Shown: in pieces, positions 20,252 to 31,868 of the stretch
How positions within the stretch are numbered: position 1 is the stretch's first letter
Layout: each line of letters begins with the position of its first letter
Assembly: GCA_047967505.1 (NCBI GenBank)
Contig: CM106538.1
DNA: 64,000 bases
Strand: one strand, 5' to 3'
Source of the DNA: Dipteris shenzhenensis
Lineage: Eukaryota; Polypodiophyta; Polypodiopsida; Gleicheniales
Made by a program: the position numbers and the translations under genes
The notes under the pieces: model-generated
The model's database searches: none
Told to the model about the DNA's origin: nothing
What the model saw: only the letters and a program-made list of their open reading frames with translations

Positions 20252-23200
20252 TTCCGGACATCCATTGCCATCTGTAAAAACTTTTCTGATTTTGAGGAGT
20301 TGATTGCTCTTCTAATTTCTGAAGAGCAGAGAAATGGGGGTGCATCTTCTTCAGCAGGAACTTCAAAAGAAACTGTCTTCTACTCAAATGCTGGCAGAGG
20401 TAGAGGCAGAGGTAGAGGAGGCTGATCTGCAGGCCGTGGTAGAAATCAGAATATGCAGCAAACACAAGAAAACCAGTCCTATGCAGGAGGACGTGGTAAC
20501 TCTAGAGGCAGGGGGAGCCAAAGAGGCCGTGGTGGATGGCAGAGAAGCCAAAATGCAAACAACAATGTTGAATGCTACTATTGTGGCAAAATGGGTCATA
20601 TGGCTAAAGACTGCTACAAAAAGCAGAATGACATTATGAGTGGAAAATTGCAGCAAGGCAATTATGCATCCTCTAGTAGACAGGGTGATGACAGAAATGA
20701 GCATTTGTTTATGGTGCAGCATATGACAAATTCTGTAACAAGTGCAGAAGAAAGCAATGATGTGTGGTATGTTGACTCGGGTGCATCAAACCACATGACA
20801 AGTCACGCTGAATGGATGCAGGATGCAAGAAAAATGGAAAAACCAGGATTTGTGGAGACTGGTGATGATACTGCACATCCTATTGTGCAGATTGGCAAAA
20901 TTCCTTTGTCTATGCAGGATGGGAAAAAGAAATACTTGTCTGATGTATTTCATGTCCCGAACATCACCAAGAGCCTGGTTTCTGTTGGTCAGATGGTTGA
21001 GCAGGGCTTGCAGGTCAGATTTAATCCTCATGGATGCTTTGTTGAGGATATGAAAAATAATGGTCGCTTGATAGCAAAAGGAAAGAAGAAGGGCAGGATG
21101 TTTACGTTGGATGCAGACATGCCTGAATTGAGTGCAGCAATGTTTGCACATGGGACCGGTGTAGTTGCAGATATTGATATCTGGCACAAACGCATTGGTC
21201 ATGTTAATATACAGCGACTTAAATCAATGCAAGCCCAAAATATTGTTGCAGGATTGCCAAAATTCAAGGTTGCAGAAATGCACAAGATTTGTGAAGCTTG
21301 TCAATTTGGGAAACAGGCAAGGAAACCTTTTCCTAGGCATGTTCAAGAGAGTAAAAAACCATTGGAATTAATCCACTCTGATGTGTGGACTACAAAAGCT
21401 GCATCTATTGAAGGCTGTCACTATTTTGTCACATTTATTGATGACTTCAGCAGAAAACTGTGGGTGTATTTTATGAAAAAGAAAAGTGAAGTGTTTGGGC
21501 ACTTCAAAGCTTTCAAAGCTATGGTTGAAAAAGAAACAGGCCTGCAAATAAAATGCCTAAGGTCAGATGGAGGGGGAGAGTACCTCTCAAATGAGTTTGC
21601 AAGGTTCTTGCAGGAGCATGGTATAAAGCAGCAATATTCATGCAGTCATACCCCACAGCAAAATGGAATTGCAGAAAGAAAAAACAGGCATATTGGAGAG
21701 GTGTCTCGGGCTATGCTAAATGAAAAAGATCTACCAGATTATTATTGGGCTGAAGCAGTTGCTACAGCAGTCTATATAATGAATAGGACTCCCACTGCAG
21801 CAATACATGGCATGACACCAGAGGAGATGTATACTGGTAGGAAACCAGATATTTCTCATTTGAAGATTTTTGGTTGCATTGCTTATGTCCATGTGCCAGA
21901 TGAGTTGAGGTCCAAGTTGGATCCAAAAGCTGAGAAGTGCATCTTTATTGGTTATTCTCTGCAGCAGAAAGGGTATAGATGCTATAACCCTTCTACACGT
22001 AAGTTCACAGTGAGCAGAGATGTTGTTTTTGATGAGATGAGCAGCTGGTATAAACCAGTAAATGTGATGATTGATGTAGATGCACAAAATGGTAATGTTG
22101 CACAGAATGCACAGCAGCAATCACAAAATATCAGTGGACCTGGAGTGTCCTCTACCAGTGGTTCACATGCTTCGCCATGGACAGGTAGATTGAGATCAGG
22201 AGAATCCCCTCAAAGCAATGCAGAGAGTGGTACGCAGGTATCACGAAAAGGAAAAGAGAAGGTAGATCAGCCCATGTATGATGTGAATGCAGGTCACTCT
22301 TGTGTGGATGGTGAATCCAGTGGCTCAGAACAGAGCATTGATGATGAGTTGGGTATTCCTTCTGTTGTTACACCTGGAGTAAGGAAGACCAGGGATGTTT
22401 TGAGAGCTCCTGGAAGTGAGCCTATTTTGCGCAGGTCTACCAGGGTTAGGTATACTATGGGTAGGCTGAAATATGATGGATTTACAGCCATTCACTATGC
22501 CTATATGGTCAAAGTGATACAGGAACCAGAACCCACTTCTTTTGAGCAAGCCATGGGAAATGAAAAATGGGAGAAAGCCATGGATGAAGAAATGGATGCC
22601 TTGGATGCTAATGCTACATGGGAATTGGTGCCTTTGCCTAAAGGCAAGAATGCAATTTGTTGTAAGTGGGTTTATAAGATCAAGCACAATGCAGATGGTT
22701 CTGTGAATAGATACAAGGCAAGATTAGTTGTCAAGGGGTATGCACAGACATATGGCATTGATTATGAAGAAACTTTCAGCCCGGTTGCAACGATGGAAAC
22801 CGTAAGAGCAGCCATTGCTATGGCTGCATCAAAGGGATGGTCTTTACATCAGATGGATGTAAAGAATGCCTTCTTGCATGGTGATTTGCAAGAAGAGGTC
22901 TTTATGGAGCAGCCAGCAGGTTATGTTCATGCTATTCATCCTGAGTTTGTTTGCAGGTTGAAGAAAGCCTTGTATGGCTTGAAGCAAGCACCTAGAGCAT
23001 GGTCTGACAAGATAGGACAGTATCTTGTCATTATTGGCTTTCAGATTTCCAAGGCAGATTTCTCACTCTATGTGAGAAAAACAGAGAAAGGGATTATGCT
23101 GCTGGTCATTTATGTTGATGATTTGATCATCACAGGTGATAGTGATGAAGATATCCTTCATGTGAAAATGCTATTGAGGCAGAAGTTTGAGATGAAGGAT

Positions 23201-24106
23201 TTGGGAGAGCTGCGTTATTTCTTGGGCATTGAGGTGATTAGATCACCAAGTGGGATACAGCTCTTGCAGAGGCAGTATGGATTGGACATGCTGTCCAAAT
23301 ATGGGATGACAGGCTGTAAGCCTATTTCAGTTCCTTTGGAGCAGAATGTGAAGCTGAGCACAGATGTAGGTGAGCTTCTGGAAGACCCTACTATGTACAG
23401 ACGCATAGTAGGAAGTTTGATTTACATGACTATTACCAGGCCAGATTTGAGCTATGCTGTTGGGTTGGTAAGTCAGTTTATGCAGGCTCCAAGGAAACCG
23501 CATTTGGATGCGGCTAGATGCATACTCAGGTATGTGAAGTCCACATTGTAGTATGGACTATTTTATGAGGCTGGGGTTCAGATACAGTTGCATGGATACA
23601 CTGATGCTGATTGGGCTGGTAGCATTTTTGATAGACGATCTACCCGTGTGTTCTCTTTTGGGAGTGCTGCAGTCACTTGGAGCAGCAAGAAACAGCCTAC
23701 AGTTGCCTTGTCGAGCACAGAGGCTGAGTACAGGGGTGCAGCAATGGCTGCATGTGAGGTAGCTTGGTTGCATAAGCTACTCTATGATATGCATCAGTCT
23801 ACAGATGGGCCGGTTGTCATTTATTGTGACAACATGAGCAGTATACACTTGGCAAAGAACCCAGTCTTTCATGCTAGAACAAAGCACATTGAGGTGCATT
23901 ATCACTATGTGCGAGAGAAGGTTTTACTAGGTCTTATTGATCTAGTTTATGTCAGCACAGAGGATCAGGTAGCTGACATATTCACGAAAGCATTGGGCGC
24001 AGAGAAGCTGCGCAAGTTCAAAGACCTGCTTGGTGTGCAGGATTTGGGATTGAGCTCGAGGGGGAGTGTTGAGATATCGAGCTCCACTCGAGATATGCCA
24101 GGGTGA
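20252..24106 (+). pseudogene. A4 gag-pol, remainder
   Basis: Continues the A4 polyprotein after element B. It includes the end of gag, RG-rich repeats, zinc knuckle CYYCGKMGHMAKDC (near 20570), protease WYVDSGASNHMTSH (near 20767), integrase (IWHKRIGHVN, HSDVW, FIDDFSRK, RSDGGGEYLS, QQNGIAERKNRH), RT (YVDDLIITGDS near 23112) and RNase H. The frame is preserved but carries a TGA near 20425 (CGA in A5) and a TAG at 23549 (CAG in A5). A 6-bp deletion after DRRST removes two residues. The stop at 24106 lies in the 3' LTR. Confidence 0.94.
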
Positions 24107-24418
24107 CCGTTGTGTACTTATGTCACCGACTTGTTAGCTGGAGATGCGGTTGGTACACCGCCCACGAATAATAGCTAAATGACAGCTATCCTTATCTACT
24201 ATAGTTTGTGGCTCAGTTAGTATGCCACCTTAGTTAGTTGAGTTTGGTTTGAGACCCACATATAGGGTTCTTCTATTTCTTTGTATGAGAGTTCTTTTGG
24301 CTTTCACAACTAAGAAGAGGAAAACTGTTTTCAGCCTCCACCTTTGTGTGTATTCCCCCATTGTGATTGTGAGAAAGCCTCAAGTGAGACTCCTTCCCTC
24401 TCTCCCACAATCTTCACA
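24067..24418 (+). repeat. A4 3' LTR (352 bp)
   Basis: TGTTGAGATATCGAG to CACAATCTTCACA, after the polypurine tract GAGGGGGAG (24058-24066). It is followed by the target duplicate GACCA. Confidence 0.96.
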
Positions 24419-24423
24419 GACCA

Positions 24424-25144
24424 GACATTGCATTTGTAGTGGGAGTTGTTAGCCGGTATATGGCTAATCCAGAAAAGAGGCATTGGGAGGCAGTTAAGTG
24501 CATCATGAGGTAGATGAAGGGTACCAAGGAGATGTGCATCTGCTTTGGTAAAGGAGACATGCGTGTACTTGGGTACAGAGATTCAGACTATGCAGGGCAT
24601 GTGGATAGTAGGAGATCCAACTTCTGGTTATGTGTTCACCTTTGCAGGTGGTGCAGTGTCGTGGATGTCTCGTGCACAGAAGTGTGTTGCTTTGTCTACC
24701 ACAGAGGCTGAGTATGTTGCAGCCACAGAGGGTTGCAAGGAGGCTATATGGCTTGATCTGCTAGTGGGAGATTTGGGGATTCATACAGGTATACCGACAT
24801 TGCATAGTGATTCCATGAGTGCTATTCAGCTAGCACAGAATCCGGTCTTTTATGCAAAGACCAAACACATTGAGGTCAGGTACCATTTCATTAGGGAGGT
24901 ACTTGAGGACAAGCGCATAGAGCTTGTCAAGGTTCATACAGATGATAACCCTGCAGATATGTTGACGAAGAGTCTACCTAGTCATCAGCGGTTTGAGTAT
25001 TGTCGTGTATTGATGGGCATTGGATACTATGCTCACTGGTTGTTCTCCCTTAAAGGCACATTGTCCTTTAAGTGGGAGGTTGTGGGGGTTAAAGGTCACT
25101 GTGCCTTTACCCCAGTTATGTACAATACTCAAACACATATATAA
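24424..25144 (+). pseudogene. Family C gag-pol, part 2 (RT end and RNase H)
   Basis: Resumes family C at DIAFVVGVVSRYMANPEKRH. A TAG at 24511 and a single-base frameshift near 24617 (between DSRR and SNFW/TSGYVF) interrupt it. RNase H motifs follow: SWMSRAQKCVALSTTEAEY, DSMSAIQLAQNPVFYAKTKH and DNPADMLTKSLP. The last open frame runs through the polypurine tract and ends inside the 3' LTR. Confidence 0.92.
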
Positions 25145-25260
25145 ATGAATGAAAAAGAAGATTAGGGTGGTTCTGCACCCACCAAAACTTGTATGCTCTC
25201 TGTCTCCCTCTGTCTCTCTCTCTCCTTCTTCCGTTCTTGCTTCCGTTGAGAGCACTCTCA
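25081..25260 (+). repeat. Family C 3' LTR (180 bp)
   Basis: Identical to 8484-8663 except one T-to-C difference. It is preceded by AAGTGGGAGG and followed by GTCTT and resumption of A3. Confidence 0.96.
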
Positions 25261-28200
25261 GTCTTTTACTACTCCAAGTGACTGCAGCACTCCCAAAAGA
25301 GAACACATATCCACTGGTAGATCGTCTATCAGAAATACTATGAGCCCAATCAGCATCAATGTATCCATGCAACTGTATCTGAACCCCAGTCTCATAAAAT
25401 AGTCCATACTACAATGTGGACTTCACATACCTGAGTATGCATCTAGCCGCATCCAAATGCGGTTTCCTTGGAGCCTGCATAAATTGACTTACCAATCCAA
25501 CAGCATAGCTCAAATCTTGCCTAGTAATAGTCATATAAATCAAACTTCCTACTATGCGTCTGTACATAGTAGGGTCTTCCAGAAGCTCACCTGCATCTAC
25601 GCTCAACTTCACATTCTGCTCTAAAGGAACTGAAATAGGCTTACAGCCTGCCATCCCATATTTGGACAACATGTCCAATCCATACTACCTCTGCAAGAGC
25701 CGTATCCCACTTGGTGATCTAATCACCTCAATGCCCAAGAAATAATGCAACTCTCCCAAATCCTTCATCTCAAACTTCTGCTTCAATAGCATTTTCACAT
25801 GAAGGATATCTTCATCACTATCTCTTGTGATGATCAGATCATCAACATAAATGACAAGCAACATAATACCTTTCTTTGTTATTCTCACATAAAGTGAGAA
25901 ATCTGCCTTGGAAATCTGAAAGACAATAATGACAAGATACTTTCCTATCTTGTCAGGCCATGCTCTATGTGCTTGCTTCAAGCCATACAAGGCTTTCTTT
26001 AACCTGCAAACAAACTCAGGATGAACATCATGAACATAACCTAGTGGCTGCTCCATAAAGACCTCTTCTTGCAAATCACCATGCAAGAAGGCATTCTTTA
26101 CATCCATCTGATGTCATCCTTGCAACCGGACTGAATGTTTCTTCATAATCAATGCCATATATCTGTACATACCCCTTGACAACTAATCTTGCCTTGTATT
26201 TGTTCACAGAACCATCTGCATTGTGCTTCACCTTATAAACCCACTTACAGCCAATTGCATTCTTGTCTTTAGGCAAAGGCACCAATTCCCATGTAGTATT
26301 TGCTTCCAAGGCATCCATTTCTTCATCCATGGTTTTCTCCCATTTTTCCTTTCCCCGGGCTTGCTCAAAAGACATGGGTTCTGGTTCCTATATCACTTTG
26401 ACCATATAGGCATAGTGAATGGCTGTAAATCCATCATATTCTAGCCTATCCACAGGATACCTTGCTCTGGTAGACCTACACCAAATAGGCTCACTTCCAG
26501 GTGCTCTCAAAACGTCCCTGGTCTTCCTTACTCTAGGTATAACAACAGAAGGAATACCCAACTCATCATCAATGCTCTGTTCTGAGCCACTGGATTCACC
26601 ATCCACATAAGAGTGACTTGCATTCACATCAAACATGGGCTGATCTACCTTCTCTTTTCCTTTTTGTGATACCTGCATACCACTATCTACATTGGTTTGA
26701 GGAGATTCTCTTGATCTCAATCTGCCTGTCCATGGTGAAGTATGTGAACCACTGCTAGAGGACACTGCAGGTCTACTAATATTTTGTGATTACTGCTGTG
26801 AATTCTGTGCAGCATTACCATTTTGTGCATCTACATCATCAATCACATTTACTGGTTTATACCAGCTGCTCATCTCATCAAAAACAACATCTCTGCTCAC
26901 TGTAAATTTACGAGTAGAAGGGTTATAGCATCTATACCCTTTCTGCTATAAAGAATAACCAATAAAGATGCACTTCTCAGCTTTTGGATCCAACTTGGAC
27001 TGCAACTCATCTGGCACATGGACATAGGCAATGCAACAAAAAATTTTCAAATGAGAAATATCTAGTTTCCTATCAGTATACATCTCCTCTGGCATCATAC
27101 CATGTATTGCTATAGTGGGTGTCCTGTTCATTATGTAAATTGCTATAGCAACTGTTTCAGCCCAATAATAATCTGGTAGGTCCTTTTCATTTAGCATGGC
27201 TCGAGATACCTCTCCAATATGCCTATTTTTCCTTTCTGCAAGTCCATTTTGCTGCGGGGTATGACAGCATGAATATTGCTACTTTATGCCATGCTCTTGT
27301 ACGAATCATGCAAACTCATTTGAGAGGTACTCTCCCCCTCCATCTGACCTTAGGCATTTTATTTGCAGGCCTATTTCTTTTTCAACCATAGCTTTAAAAG
27401 CTTTGAAATGCCCAAACACTTCACTTTTCTTTTTCATAAAATACACCCAAACTTTTTTGTTGTAGTCATCAATAAAAGTGACAAAATAATGATAGCCTCC
27501 AATAGATGCAGCTTTAGTAGTCCACACATCAGAGTGGATTAATTCCAATGGCTTCTTACTCTCTTGAACATGTCTAGGAAATGGTTTCCTTGCCTGTTTT
27601 CCAAATTGACAGGCTTCACATATCTTATACATTTCTACAACCTTGAATTTAGGCAATCCTGCAACAATATGTTGGGCCTGCATTGATTTAAGTCACTGTA
27701 CATTAACATGACCAATGCGTTTATGCCAGATATCAATATCTACAACTACACCGGTCCCATGTGCAAACATTGCTGCACTCAATTCAGGCATGTCCATATC
27801 CAACGTAAACATCCTTCCCTTCTTCTTACCTTTTACTATCAAGCGACCATTATTTTTCATATCCTCAACAAAGCATCCATGAGGATTAAATCTGATTTGC
27901 AAGCCCTGCTCAACCATTTGACCAACAGAAACCAGGTTCTTGGTGATATTCAAGACATGAAATATGTTAGACAGGTATTTCTTTTTCTCATCCTGCATAG
28001 ACAAAGAAATTTTACCAATCTGCACAATAGGATGTGCAGTATCATCACTAGTCTCCACAAATCCTAGTCTTTTCATTTTCCTTGCATCCTGCATCCATTC
28101 TGCATGCCCTGTCATGTGGTTTGATGCACCTGAGTCAACATGCCATGCATCATTGCTTTCTTCTACACTTGTCACAGAATTGGTCATGTGCTGCACCATA

Positions 28201-28449
28201 AACAGATGCTCATTTCTGTCATCACCCTGTCTACTAAAAGATGCATAATTCCCTTGCTGCAATTTTCCATTCATGATGTCATTCTGCTTCTTATAGTAGT
28301 CTTTAGACATATGACCCATTTTACCATAGTAGTAGCATTCAACATTGCTATTTGCATTTTGGCCTCTCTGCCATCCACCACGACCTCTTTGGCTCCCCTT
28401 GCCTCTAGAGTTACCACGTCCTCCATAGGACTGGTTTTCTTGAGTTTGG
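25261..28449 (-). pseudogene. A3 pol and partial gag, remainder
   Basis: Minus-strand family A pol from RNase H (DADWAHSISDRRSTSGYVF) through RT (YVDDLIITRDS near 25850), integrase and protease (WHVDSGASNHMTGH near 28130) to a damaged knuckle CYYYGKMGHMSKDYY near 28330, where two of the three zinc-binding Cys are lost. A deletion of about 60 bp near 26108 removes the RT block before [11 protein letters not shown]. Stops and frameshifts are scattered through 26400-27700. It ends at about 28449 in the RG-rich part of gag. Confidence 0.9.
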
Positions 28450-28485
28450 CCAAAGGGCATTGCAGGGTTGGCCCTTTTGACCAAA
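28445..28485. repeat. Imperfect hairpin at the A3 truncation point
   Basis: TTTGGCCAAAGGGC (28445-28458) pairs with GCCCTTTTGACCAAA (28471-28485) across a 12-base loop. It sits exactly where A3 stops and may mark a foldback-mediated breakpoint. Confidence 0.5.
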
Positions 28486-28815
28486 GGGAGATGCACGCTC
28501 ACCCTCCCAGTGGCAGTGCCACCCACCCTCGCCACCCAACTGCCCAGTTCGCCCACCACCCCACCCCCTCCCCCTAACCTCCCTCACCACCCTCCCTTCC
28601 CCCTACCCAGCGCCGTTGCGATGACCTCCCCCCCCTACACCCCTCTCCCCCCACCCCCTCGCCCCTCCCCTCCTCTGCACTCCCCTCCGCCCCCGTCCCC
28701 TAGCCCCTCCCCTCCCCTGCACCCCCTTGCCTCCACCCGGCGAACAAACCCCCCTTGTTTCCCCCCCTGCATGAAAAATCCCCCTCGGCCACCGCCGCTT
28801 CATCTTCCCCCCCTC
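28486..28815. repeat. C-rich pyrimidine tract
   Basis: About 330 bp dominated by CCCC, CCCTCC and CCACC runs. The same composition occurs at 7515-7754 and 55560-56563. It is probably part of the gypsy G leader, since the sequence following both large tracts is shared. Confidence 0.7.
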
Positions 28816-28834
28816 ACATAGTTTTTTTTTTTAA

Positions 28835-29090
28835 AACTTACCTAAACACTAAACTAACTCTAGGTTAGATCAACTTAGGTTAAGTTAGTCACACCTAGGT
28901 TAGGTTAGATTAGTCCAATTCAGTAGCTTCGATTAGGTTAGATTAACCTAGGTTAGTTAGTCTAACTAGGTTAGTTATTGATAGTTAGGTTATTCTAACT
29001 AACTTTCAGTTAGTAACTAACTATAATTAGTTAACTTAGTTAGGTTAACCTCCTAGTTACAATAACTGGGAGGATATAGGTTAGTTAACC
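28835..29090. repeat. TTAGGTTAG-rich degenerate repeat
   Basis: About 250 bp built from TAGGTTAG and its complement CTAACCTA in both orientations, including the palindrome TAACCTAGGTTA near 28948. It lies just upstream of a block shared with 56664-56835. Confidence 0.65.
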
Positions 29091-29705
29091 TAACTAGATT
29101 CACTCAATTACAACCCCTTAACTAGACTTAAAGTCCATTCACACCACCCTTAGGACACCCCCCCCCCACAAAGCAAATTTTACCCCTACTTTAACCCCTT
29201 GTAACTCATCCATTTGGGACCCAAATTGGACCCCGTTTGAACCCAAATTTCACACATGGAAACATCACATTACGGGGTATTTTTCCAGCCCATTGCACAC
29301 TATTTTGATATCCCTAGCACTTGTTCATTTGTGCCCCCGTGTGGACCTCGTTTTGCACAAATTCATCTTCATGCCGTGACCTTCGATTAACGATCCTTCT
29401 GCACCGGCACAATTCCCTACACACGTAGGACAATCTAAGGCACATTGTTAACATGATGGTCCCTACACAAACTAACACCACTCTAACCCTCCCAACAAAA
29501 CTACATCCACACCCACACTTGTGGTAGAGACAACCTTGGCAAATCTTGCCCAATCTGCATGCAACTACGTTTCAGCCAACACTTTCGACTCCAATGCTTA
29601 CCACATCCGCATACAACTCTACTGCAACAACTGCCCCCGCCAATCCTCTACCCTAAATCCCCCCTTGAAATTCAATCACTCCCTTTAACTCCTCCACGCT
29701 CCAAC
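29091..29705 (+). other. Gypsy G leader upstream of gag
   Basis: 29091-29265 (ACTAGATTCACTC, then CATTTGGGACCCAAA) matches 56673-56830, so this is repetitive leader sequence. The rest, to the gag ATG, shows no coding signal. Confidence 0.6.
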
Positions 29706-31411
29706 ATGGCTGGACGCCATCATGACAATGATGGGGATATTGACGTCGATGCAGAGGCTGACAATTTCTTTAATCAAAGAAATAACAACAATCAAGGCCG
29801 ACGCCCCTTGGGAAAACTGAAACTTCCCAAATATAATGGTAGGGGAGATCCAGCCTGATTCCTCCAGCATTTTGATGCCACATGCGAAGCAGGTGGAGAT
29901 CAATCCCATGAAACCAAGGTGGCTTGCTTTCCCATGGCCTTAATTGATGAATCATTTGAATGGCACCTAGACCTTCTACTGGAAGAGCATGCCACATGGG
30001 ACCTACTTCGAATAGAATTTAAAAGATGCTTTCAAACAGAGAGGCTACAAGATGATCCCACTCTTCAACTAAGCAAGATCGAACAAGGCCAACGAGAAGA
30101 TGCACGCATGTACCTGAGTAAGATGTACCCACGTCCAGATGCAAAGTACCTCACGGCATGGTTCATAGCAGGACTAAGAAAGAAAATCCAAAAGGATATG
30201 AAAAAGATAAGCAGCTATGAAACGTTCAGTCCTGCTCATGCGTCCTGCTCATGCGGCAGCCATTAACATCGAGGATGGCATGACTGACTCAAACACTAGC
30301 AATGATGATGGCAGATCTAGTACACATGATTAGTGCTCAAAAAAGGGCAAATCAAAGGTAACTGCTGAAACATCAAATGAAGATCGCCTAGAGGCCATGA
30401 CCCTGAAGCTGAAAGAAGATATGATGCAGGCCATGGAACAAAAACTTTAATTGTCTCAGCCGCAAACTCAAACAATCCATGGGGAGAAAATGTCTGGTGT
30501 CCACATTGCATGGCCAATCATACACCAAACGAGTGCCTGGTCCTAAGAGCTAGGATCGCTGCATAGGGAAATCCACCACCAAGGTTGTGGTGCCATATCT
30601 GCATCATCAGTGGCCATGATGAGAATAGTTGCATCTTCAACATGCGCAACAACCCGCCTCGACCTCAACAATACCAAGTGGCACCCATGCCAGTATATAG
30701 GAAATCGGCACTTGCACAAGTGCCCCTAGCTTCGAGACTAAATCCAATTCCCATTCAAACACAAGTCCCACAACTACTCAGGAATCCGAATCCACGACCA
30801 TATCCAAGAGCACCAAATCTAGCTCCTCAGGCAGTTCCAATACATCAATTACAAGCCGAGGAAGTAGACTCGTTATTTGAGTATGAAGCATAGTACCCAG
30901 TGTACTATGTAGAAGGTGCAGAGGGTCTAATACCAATTTATGCAAATCAAGTACGACCCAACACATTTAGAGCACCAATCAAGTGCTACGGTTGTGGAGA
31001 AAATCACCGGATCGCAGAGTGCCCTCATCGTGGTAGCCCACCTACTTTCCAACCACTTTGCAGAGATTGTGGCATAGGACATGCCTGTATGGATTGTCCC
31101 ATGAAAAATAAGATCCCAGAACAAATAGAGGTTAAGCCTGACGTCCCCATCAGCATCATTGGGGTGAACCATCAAAGTCTGTGTCCGGCTAGTGTAAAAT
31201 CACAACCTGTAAATGTAATTACACGCCAACAAAAAGAGGCCACCAAGGACCCTAACATTCCAATCCAACCAAAGCAACTTCTGAAAAAGAAAGCACAAGT
31301 ATCTCCACCTCCACCAAGAAATGAGCAGTTGAGCTCATCCACATCAACTCCCAAGCCTCACAGAAAAGAAGCTCCATACCCAAATGTAGAGGTGGAGAAG
31401 GCTCGTTTTTA
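29706..31411 (+). pseudogene. Ty3/gypsy family G gag
   Basis: Gypsy capsid precursor. ATG of MAGRHHDNDGD, then LGKLKLPKYNGRGDPA, the classic start of the Retrotrans_gag domain, with WHLDLL and TWDLLRIEFKRCF following. Two zinc knuckles of CX2CX3HX4C form are at about 30985 (CYGCGENHRIAEC) and 31060 (CRDCGIGHACMDC). Breaks: TGA at 29856, a 13-bp exact tandem duplication at 30230-30255 that shifts the frame, and several stops between 30330 and 30900. The Pro/Gln-rich linker near 30660-30880 is typical of gypsy gag spacers. Confidence 0.85.
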
Positions 31412-31868
31412 GGCACTTCAACAATGGGTACAAAATGGACAAGATCAATTTGAGGCTAAGAAACAAGCTCAAGACCCAATCCATGACTTGGCCCCACAAA
31501 GTAATGATACTGTACTCGAGCCTTTGTTCCAACAACAGACTCCACAACAAAATGTACCGCCATGCCAACTTGAAGGAGCCGCACTCTCTAGCATCCTGAG
31601 TGCCCTGTGTCAATTCCCATCGGAATCCTCCTACAGAATTGTCCCAATCACTAGGAGAGTTTCAAAGGATGGATTGAACTCGCAAATCCCCCTCCACCTA
31701 TGAACAGCATCGAACATATACCTATGTAGATGGGTCAGAGATATGGCATACGCAACATTACTGTGCCTTTGATCCACAAGGCACATAATGAAGATCAAGC
31801 CATAGTGGATGGTGGAGCAGGTGTAAATGTCCTATCCAAGGAGCTCTACGAAGAATGGGGTCTCCCAC
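31412..31868 (+). pseudogene. Gypsy G protease fragment
   Basis: Continuation towards protease. The readable end is VPLIHKAHNEDQAIVDGG and GAGVNVLSKELYEEWGLPP near 31760-31868, nearly identical to the minus-strand fragment at 1080-1548. Stops occur at 31410 and 31700-31725. Gypsy similarity is lost at about 31869. Confidence 0.8.

Larger units (their letters stand above)
13426..24418 (+). mobile_element. Copia family A element A4, third layer
   Basis: Full-length family A retrotransposon, split by B at 14830/20252; its own length is about 5.6 kb. LTRs at 13426-13777 and 24067-24418 (352 bp each) differ at five positions, all transitions (about 1.4%). Target-site duplication GACCA is perfect (13421-13425 and 24419-24423). 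It has an initiator-Met PBS, a 544-bp leader, a single gag-pol frame and the polypurine tract GAGGGGGAG. Two nonsense codons and a 6-bp in-frame deletion in RNase H disable it. Confidence 0.96.
8484..25260 (+). mobile_element. Copia family C element (TNT1-94-like), second layer
   Basis: Complete LTR retrotransposon split by A4 at 13425/24424. Its own length is about 5.8 kb. It has 180-bp LTRs (8484-8663, 25081-25260) differing at one position, an initiator-Met PBS, a 1.4-kb leader, gag-pol, and a polypurine run AAGTGGGAGG before the 3' LTR. Flanks are GTTTT (8479-8483) and GTCTT (25261-25265), a 4/5 match to each other and to the uninterrupted family A sequence GTTTC, so this is a probable 5-bp target duplication. 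The near-identical LTRs contrast with a coding region full of stops. Confidence 0.93.
7755..28449 (-). mobile_element. Copia family A element A3, outermost layer of the nest
   Basis: A minus-strand family A copy interrupted by element C. Its own parts are the 3' LTR 7755-8105, RNase H 8106-8483, and RNase H-RT-integrase-protease-zinc knuckle 25261-28449. Protein reading is continuous across the C insertion: the part before the break ends AAVTWSSK and the part after starts KQPTVALSSTEAEY. It is truncated at about 28449 inside gag, so the 5' LTR and leader are missing. It is the oldest insertion in the stack because everything else sits inside it. Confidence 0.9.

Noticed and set aside
28835-29090. 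Interstitial telomere (TTAGG-like)
   Set aside because: Units are irregular, occur in both orientations and do not match TTTAGGG; more likely degenerate leader repeat.
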